DNA of 64,000 nt from Gemmataceae bacterium (GTDB lineage Bacteria; Planctomycetota; Planctomycetia; Gemmatales; Gemmataceae), in the NCBI GenBank assembly GCA_901538445.1, contig LR594585.1, positions 739,668 to 803,667 of the forward strand. Direction: 5' to 3'. Shown one piece after another: positions 59,525-64,000 of this stretch. The position numbers were made by a program, and so were the translations under genes. Positions within the stretch are counted from its first letter, which is position 1. Each line of letters opens with the position of its first letter. The notes under the pieces are model-generated. The model worked only from the letters and a program-made list of their open reading frames with translations. It was not told the DNA's origin and ran no database searches.

Positions 59525-60571
59525 TCACTCCGGGGAGACGGTGAAGCCGAAGTCGGCCCGGTACGGCAGCACGCCCAGCGCGCGGCCGGTCACGCGGACC
59601 GTCCAGGCGATCTTGTTGTTCGGAGCGTGGAACGTGTGCATCGCGTCGCGGGGGACGGCGAACTCCGCGGTCAGCGGCAGGGAGCCGCCGGTCGCTTCCG
59701 GATCCGCGACCGGGTGCTTCTCCACTTCCTTCTTCGCGGTCGATTTGCTCGTCCCGGCAACGTAAGTCGCCTCCTCGGTGCAGACGAGCCACACGGTCAC
59801 GCGGCCGAGCGGCACGATCCCGCCCTGTGCGACGTGAACGCGGCCCGCGGCCCCCGGCGCGAGCGGGTGGTCCGAGAGCTCGGCCACGACCCGCCCGACG
59901 AGGGACGACACGATCCAGTTGAGCCCCGCGTACAGCGCCGCGGCGATGATCGCGAGGCCGACCAGCAGGAACGGCGACAGGAACAGCAGTTCGCCCCACC
60001 GGATCAGGCCGCCGCGGTTCCACCCGCGGACCACGTTCACGACGAACGTGCTGAGGATGCCGTTCCAGAACAGCGCCGCGACGACGAGGCACCCGAACTG
60101 GCAGCCCCACGGCACCCCGACCGGCTTGAGCCGGTACGCGAGGACCGTTCCGGGCTCCGTGTCGGCGACCGCGACGGTCGGGTGGGCGTCGCCCGCCTCG
60201 CGGCCCGCGGTCCGCGGTCGGGCGGCGGTCCCGGCCTCGACCCCCTCGCCGGCGGCGACCGCGGCGGCGCTCTCGGGCGACGGTGCGGCGGCCACCGCCT
60301 CGCGGGCCTGGCGGATGAGCCGCGGGATCTCGGCCCCGCCGAACACGAGCAGGAACATCGCACCGGGGCCGACGAACGCCAGCGGCACGAGCCACCCCGG
60401 CCCCTGTGCGATGAGCACCCACGCGGCGAGCGCGAACCCGACGACGTCGGCGAACAGGAACCCGAGGAACAGCTTCAGGCACCCCGAGCGCGCCGCCGCG
60501 ACCGGGTCCGGCCGTGCGGCCGGGTCGGAGGGTGCGAGTGAATCCGTGTCGGGGTCGCGGTCGTCGGGCAT
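59525..60571 (-). CDS. Membrane protein of the ATPase operon
   Basis: A 348-residue protein with two N-terminal membrane helices (LFLGFLFADVVGFALAAWVL, LVPLAFVGPGAMFLLVFGGA) and a soluble loop (about 85-145, Ala/Glu-rich). Two further helices follow (GCLVVAALFWNGILSTFVV, LFLSPFLLVGLAIIAAALYA) and then a beta-rich C-terminal domain (GRVTVWLVCTEEATYVAGTS). The last 120 residues look like the beta-sandwich of DUF3592-like membrane proteins, only as an impression. First gene of the operon; its end is five bases ahead of the next start. Confidence 0.7.
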   Translation of the reverse strand: MPDDRDPDTDSLAPSDPAARPDPVAAARSGCLKLFLGFLFADVVGFALAAWVLIAQGPGWLVPLAFVGPGAMFLLVFGGAEIPRLIRQAREAVAAAPSPESAAAVAAGEGVEAGTAARPRTAGREAGDAHPTVAVADTEPGTVLAYRLKPVGVPWGCQFGCLVVAALFWNGILSTFVVNVVRGWNRGGLIRWGELLFLSPFLLVGLAIIAAALYAGLNWIVSSLVGRVVAELSDHPLAPGAAGRVHVAQGGIVPLGRVTVWLVCTEEATYVAGTSKSTAKKEVEKHPVADPEATGGSLPLTAEFAVPRDAMHTFHAPNNKIAWTVRVTGRALGVLPYRADFGFTVSPE

Positions 60572-61666
60572 CGGGCGCGGCTCCGGGGTGCGGGGGTATT
60601 AAACCCGCCCCGCACGCAAACCGCAACCGTGCGATTACTTCTGTGTGAGCCGCCGCGGCCTCTTCTGTTCGTAGAGCTTGAGTGCCTCAATCGCGTCCGC
60701 TCGTTCCGAGGCCTTCGTGAACGCCGGGTCTTCGAGTGCCTTCGTCTGCCACTTCACCGCCTGCTCAAAGTCGCCGGTTTCCGCACACGCGGCGGCGAGC
60801 GCCGACAGACTCTGTCCATCTCTCCACCCCGTCAGTTCGCAAAGTCGCTTACCATCCGCCACCGCCTTCTGACCGTCCCGGTACTTCTCATCAGGGCACG
60901 CTGCGAGAATCATGACGCGGCTTCCCAGAAGCTCCCGACGGTTCGGATCGAGTTGGAGGCCGGCCTCAAAGTCCTGTAGCGATTCTTTCCACTGCCCTTT
61001 GTTCAGCCCGAGCAGCAGGCCGCGAGTCAGGTAGACATCCGCGCTTTGAAGGCCCAACCGGACGGCCTCGGTGAGATCGGCAATCGCCTTGTCCGGTTCG
61101 TTCTTCACCGCGAGTAACAGGCCCCGGTGATAAAACGCTTGTGCGCGCCCGAACCGCTGCGTGACCGCTTCATCGAAGTCTACTTTCGCGTGCTGCAACT
61201 CACCGAGGCACATGTACGCCACCCCGCGATTGAGGTGCGCACCGAAGTCCTTCCCGCCGAGGTGAATGCACTCGTCGAAGTCGAGAATCGCCTTCGCCCA
61301 CTGCTCCTTCCCGCCCCGCGCCTCTCCCCGTCGTGCGTAGGCCTCGGCGCACCTGGGGTCCAATCGAAGGGCGGCGTCGAGGTCGCCGATCGCCTTGTCG
61401 AATTCACCGGTCATGACCAGCGCCTTACCCCGCTGGACGAGTACGACGCACGTGTTCGGGACCATACGGAGTGACTCGTCGTAGTCCCGAACCGCTTTGG
61501 CCCACTCTTTCTTCTCGGCGAGCGCCAGACCTCGGCTGAAGTAAGCCGAGGCCCGCGTGGGGTCGAGTCGGACGGCCGCGCCCAGGTCCGCAATCGCGCG
61601 GTCCCACTCCTTCTTCTCGAACCACACGCACCCGCGCCCTTCGTACCCCACCGCATCAGACGGACT

Positions 61667-62904
61667 CCAGTAGTTTCAAGTTCGGCGTTGAGGAGTAGCG
61701 GGCCGCATGGGTTTCGCCGTGAATGGAGGTTGCCACACCGCCGTCACGGAGATCACCCATGCGTTCCGCTCCCCAGTCTATCCCCCGCGGCCGGGCGGCT
61801 GCTTCCCGCCACCTGCGGGTCGTGCTGACCACGTGGCTGTCGGCCGCCGTTCGCCTCCCGGCCAACCGACGCGCCTGTACCCCGGCCGCCGTCTGGCAAC
61901 TCCTGCTGTGGGCCGCCGCGTTCGCCCGCTCGCTCGCCGCGGCGTGTGCCGTCACCCCCGGTGCCCCGACCGGGCAGGCCGTCTGGAACGCCCTCCGGGC
62001 CGCCCTTCCGAAGCGCCGCCGCACCCTCGAACGCTGGCTCCTCCCGGCCCTCCACGCCCCACTTCCGAAGCGGCCCAAGGGGGCGTGCGTCGCGCTCGAC
62101 TACCACCGCATCCCGTACTACGGCGCGCCGGACCGGAACACCACCCGAGCGAAGTCGTCGGCCGGTACCCACACGTTCCACACGTACGCCACCGCCTGTG
62201 TGGTCGGCGGGCCGGGGCGGTACACCCTCGGGCTGACCGCGGTCGCCGAGAAGGAGCCGATGGCCGACGTCCTGGCCCGCCTACTCGATCAGGTCGCGGC
62301 GTCCCGGGTGCCGGTCCGGGCGGTTCTGCTCGACCGGGCGTTCTTCTCGATCGCCGTGATGCGCCTGCTCCAGGCCCGCCGGGTGCCGTTCGTGATCCCG
62401 GCCGTCGTCCGCGGGCGCAAGCCCCGGCCGGGCGTGCCGGCGCTCGGACTTCGGGCCGTCCGACGACGGGGGGCCGGGCGGTACGGGTACACCCACGCCG
62501 ACCGCGGGCAGTCGGTTCGGGTCGCGGTCGTGGTCGCCCACAAGAGCTACCGCCACGCCCGGACCGGGCGGCGGCACACCCGCAAGCTGCTGTACCTGAC
62601 GTGGCGTGTGGGCGGCGGACCGGTCGCCGTTCGGGATCTGTACCGAACCCGGTTCGGGATCGAGAGCAGCTACCGCCAACTCGGCGAGGCGCGCCCTCGA
62701 ACCGCCTGCCGGGACGGGGTGGTGCGGCTGTTGTGGGTGGCGCTGGGGCTGATCATCCGCAACGCCTGGGTGTGGGCCAACCGGGGCGAGACGCGGCCGT
62801 GGTCGCTCGCCTCGACCCGGCTCATCCTGCTGCTGGACATCCTGGTCACCTTCACCCGTCAAACGACCGACCTCCAACCAAGACCCGCAACTTGAAACTA
62901 CTGG
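61667..62904 (+). mobile_element. Insertion sequence, 1238 bp, 16-bp terminal inverted repeats
   Basis: Ends are CCAGTAGTTTCAAGTT (61667-61682) and its exact complement (62889-62904). A 3-bp duplication ACT flanks it (61664-61666 and 62905-62907). One gene fills the element. Perfect ends and an exact target duplication suggest recent insertion. Size and transposase suggest the IS4/ISH3 or IS5 range of DDE elements. Confidence 0.95.
61759..62895 (+). CDS. DDE transposase (IS4-superfamily-like)
   Basis: A 378-residue transposase. The first catalytic Asp lies in ALDYHRIPYYG near residue 113, followed by AKSSAGTHTFHTYATA. The second Asp is in VRAVLLDRAFFSIAV near 190. The Glu lies in YRTRFGIESSYRQLG near 298, matching the Y-(2)-R-(3)-E signature of IS4-type transposases. 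Basic throughout. I start at ATG 61759 with GGAG seven bases before; an ATG at 61723 lacks a ribosome-binding site. The stop codon lies inside the right terminal repeat. It is oriented opposite to the gene it disrupts. Confidence 0.9.
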   Translation: MRSAPQSIPRGRAAASRHLRVVLTTWLSAAVRLPANRRACTPAAVWQLLLWAAAFARSLAAACAVTPGAPTGQAVWNALRAALPKRRRTLERWLLPALHAPLPKRPKGACVALDYHRIPYYGAPDRNTTRAKSSAGTHTFHTYATACVVGGPGRYTLGLTAVAEKEPMADVLARLLDQVAASRVPVRAVLLDRAFFSIAVMRLLQARRVPFVIPAVVRGRKPRPGVPALGLRAVRRRGAGRYGYTHADRGQSVRVAVVVAHKSYRHARTGRRHTRKLLYLTWRVGGGPVAVRDLYRTRFGIESSYRQLGEARPRTACRDGVVRLLWVALGLIIRNAWVWANRGETRPWSLASTRLILLLDILVTFTRQTTDLQPRPAT

Positions 62905-63374
62905 ACTCAACTTGATCATCCGATCGAAGTCCGCGAGGGCGCGGTCCCAGTCGCTTTTCAAGTACCACGCCCAACCCCGGTTCCCGTAGAGCTTGGGGGC
63001 CTCGGGGTCGAGCTGAATACCGCGTTCGAAGTCCCGGATCGCTCCGTCCGAGTCGCCCTTCCAACTCCGTGCCACGCCCCGGTCGCGGAACGTCCGGGCC
63101 GATTTGGGGTCGAACCGGACCGAGGCGTTGAACGCCACGAGCGCGCGGTCGGCGTCGCCGCACTCCAGCCACGCGACACCGCACTTGTAAGCGATTGGGC
63201 CCGACAGGTAGACGGACGCACTCGGATCGAGGTGCGCCCCGGACGCGGTGCCGAGCGAGAGGAACGTTGCAACGAGCGCGATACGCTGGGCCATCGGTCC
63301 GTCCCCATGGTGCCGGAGAGGCAGCCGGGAATAAGAGCGAAGGCCCATGAGACCGTCAAGGCGAGTGGTGCCGC

Positions 63375-63692
63375 TCAGTGGTCGAGCTGGAACCAGTCGG
63401 GGGAGGCGGCTTCGTACTTGGTGTAGGTGTCGTCGGGGTCCACCGGGGCGCACGCGACGCCGCTGGCGGCCGCGAGGGCGGCCACGGCGTCGGCCGCGTC
63501 GCACTCGACCATGTACTGGCGCGACACGCGCCCGCCGGTCGCGGCGAACCGCGTCGCCTCGGCGTACACCCGCTCGTAGTCGTCGGGGGCGGTGCGGAGC
63601 ACGTGCGTCCAGAACGCGGTGAGCCGGGCCTTGAACGCCGGCTCGGCCTCGCCCGGCTCCGCGAGAAGTGTCAGGCAAACGTACTCGGTCAA
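63375..63692 (-). CDS. Hypothetical protein
   Basis: A 105-residue soluble protein (MTEYVCLTLLAEPGEAEPAF at the start, helical RLTAFWTHVLRTAPDDYERV in the middle, acidic end DPDDTYTKYEAASPDWFQLD). The 'DYERVYAEATRFAATGGRVS' stretch looks like a folded alpha/beta protein. No family recognised. It lies 38 bases downstream of the partial gene at the window's right edge, on the same strand. Confidence 0.65.
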   Translation of the reverse strand: MTEYVCLTLLAEPGEAEPAFKARLTAFWTHVLRTAPDDYERVYAEATRFAATGGRVSRQYMVECDAADAVAALAAASGVACAPVDPDDTYTKYEAASPDWFQLDH

Positions 63693-63729
63693 GAGGCGCT
63701 CCCGTGGGGCCGGTGGGGCGGCCGCGGGG

Positions 63730-64000
63730 TCACCCCTTCCGCCGCAGGACGTTCAGGCTGATCTCGACCTTCGCGACCCGCACCTTGTTGTACCCGACGG
63801 ACACGACTCCGGCCGCCGGGCCGGCCCCGGCCTCCCACGGGATGTGCAGGTCGAACAGGAGCCGCCGCGGCTGGCCCCGCCAGGTGAACGTGGCCAGCGA
63901 CTTCGCCACCCCCGCCCCGGCCACGGCCACGTGCGTCGCCACCTCCGAGTCGCGGAACACGTCGCACAGGACCGGCCCGGACCCGAGCAGCTCCGCGTCG
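63730..64000 (-). CDS. Hypothetical protein, 5' end outside the window
   Basis: The frame is open from the right edge to a stop at 63730, about 90 codons. Visible sequence: DAELLGSGPVLCDVFRDSEV, then ATHVAVAGAGVAKSLATFTW, then PRRLLFDLHIPWEAG, alternating hydrophobic strands of a beta-rich protein. The N-terminus lies beyond base 64000. No family recognised. Confidence 0.6.
   Translation of the reverse strand, partial: DAELLGSGPVLCDVFRDSEVATHVAVAGAGVAKSLATFTWRGQPRRLLFDLHIPWEAGAGPAAGVVSVGYNKVRVAKVEISLNVLRRKG

Larger units (their letters stand above)
60635..63294 (-). pseudogene. TPR-repeat protein gene split by an insertion sequence
   Basis: The gene is on the minus strand in two parts: 63294-62905 (signal MAQRIALVATFLSLGTASGA and the first TPR units, ...DFDRMIKLS) and 61666-60635 (further TPR units from [20 protein letters not shown] to RRLTQK). 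Joining them with one copy of the 3-bp duplication gives 472 codons in one open frame, and the join recreates a normal TPR unit ([20 protein letters not shown]). About twelve TPR units are visible ([20 protein letters not shown] type). Such exported TPR proteins act in protein-protein contacts. Almost certainly inactivated in this strain. Confidence 0.9.

Overview
The window reads as chromosomal DNA of a high-G+C planctomycete of the Gemmataceae (Gemmata-like). Lines of evidence: a BBP7-type outer-membrane barrel, a DUF1501 Tat protein, a ThuA-like and a Gfo/Idh/MocA protein next to each other, a TIGR02996 repeat-companion protein, the 'MTEAEWLACxDP' paralogue family, a giant membrane Ser/Thr kinase, a small PEP-CTERM-like protein, many proline-rich zinc-ribbon/WD40 proteins, and LpxA (a diderm envelope). 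Housekeeping genes recognised are rny (RNase Y), clpX, icd, lpxA, nusB and thrC. I see no tRNA, rRNA, CRISPR array, prophage or plasmid functions.

Layout. 1-3.3 kb: partial gene, DUF350, SDR reductase (minus), then a DUF2185-like gene overlapping a metallophosphoesterase. 3.3-3.96 kb: a gene-free block of repeats. 4-7.2 kb: acyl-CoA dehydrogenase, a Gemmata paralogue-family gene, and a small gene plus HNH nuclease. 7.3-13.7 kb: kinase, RNase Y, lipoprotein. 13.6-18.6 kb (minus): DUF2325-like protein, ClpX, small SHOCT-like membrane protein, isocitrate dehydrogenase. 18.8-24.3 kb: frameshifted WD40 gene, Gfo/Idh/MocA, ThuA-like, DUF1501. 24.3-26.7 kb (minus): a two-gene toxin/antitoxin-like unit, LpxA, DUF2721. 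27-35 kb: M20 hydrolase, CpxP-like protein, 2-hydroxyacid dehydrogenase, NusB and several small genes. 35.4-41.6 kb: triple-YbjQ protein, AAA/adenylate-kinase-like protein, threonine synthase, EamA transporter plus DUF58. 41.7-49.8 kb: membrane proteins, BBP7, epimerase, a small protein behind a sigma-54-like promoter, a large zinc-ribbon/beta-propeller protein. 50-64 kb: double amidohydrolase, ACT protein, membrane glycosyltransferase-like protein, CNNM/CBS protein, TIGR02996 protein, a three-gene ATPase/membrane operon, and a TPR gene cut by an insertion sequence.

Most striking is the intergenic DNA. Long inverted repeats (stems of about 27-37 bp) occur about every few kb, often just after stop codons. 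Many are palindromes whose two arms are themselves hairpins, so that the element can fold as a cloverleaf: outer stem, side hairpin, centre, mirror side hairpin, outer stem. Several recur as families. Family A (5775, 21498, 29561) shares an 8-bp outer stem, and between copies the third arm changes in compensating base pairs. Family B (26848, 50076) has identical 27-bp arms and equal-length but different loops. A family D copy of exactly 63 bp lies in frame inside threonine synthase (38822-38884), adding 21 codons. This resembles, in principle, the palindromic elements that insert into proteins in Rickettsia. I consider this element system the best candidate for something undescribed.

The insertion sequence at 61667-62904 is young: its ends are perfect, and removing it with one copy of the 3-bp duplication restores a single open frame for the TPR gene.
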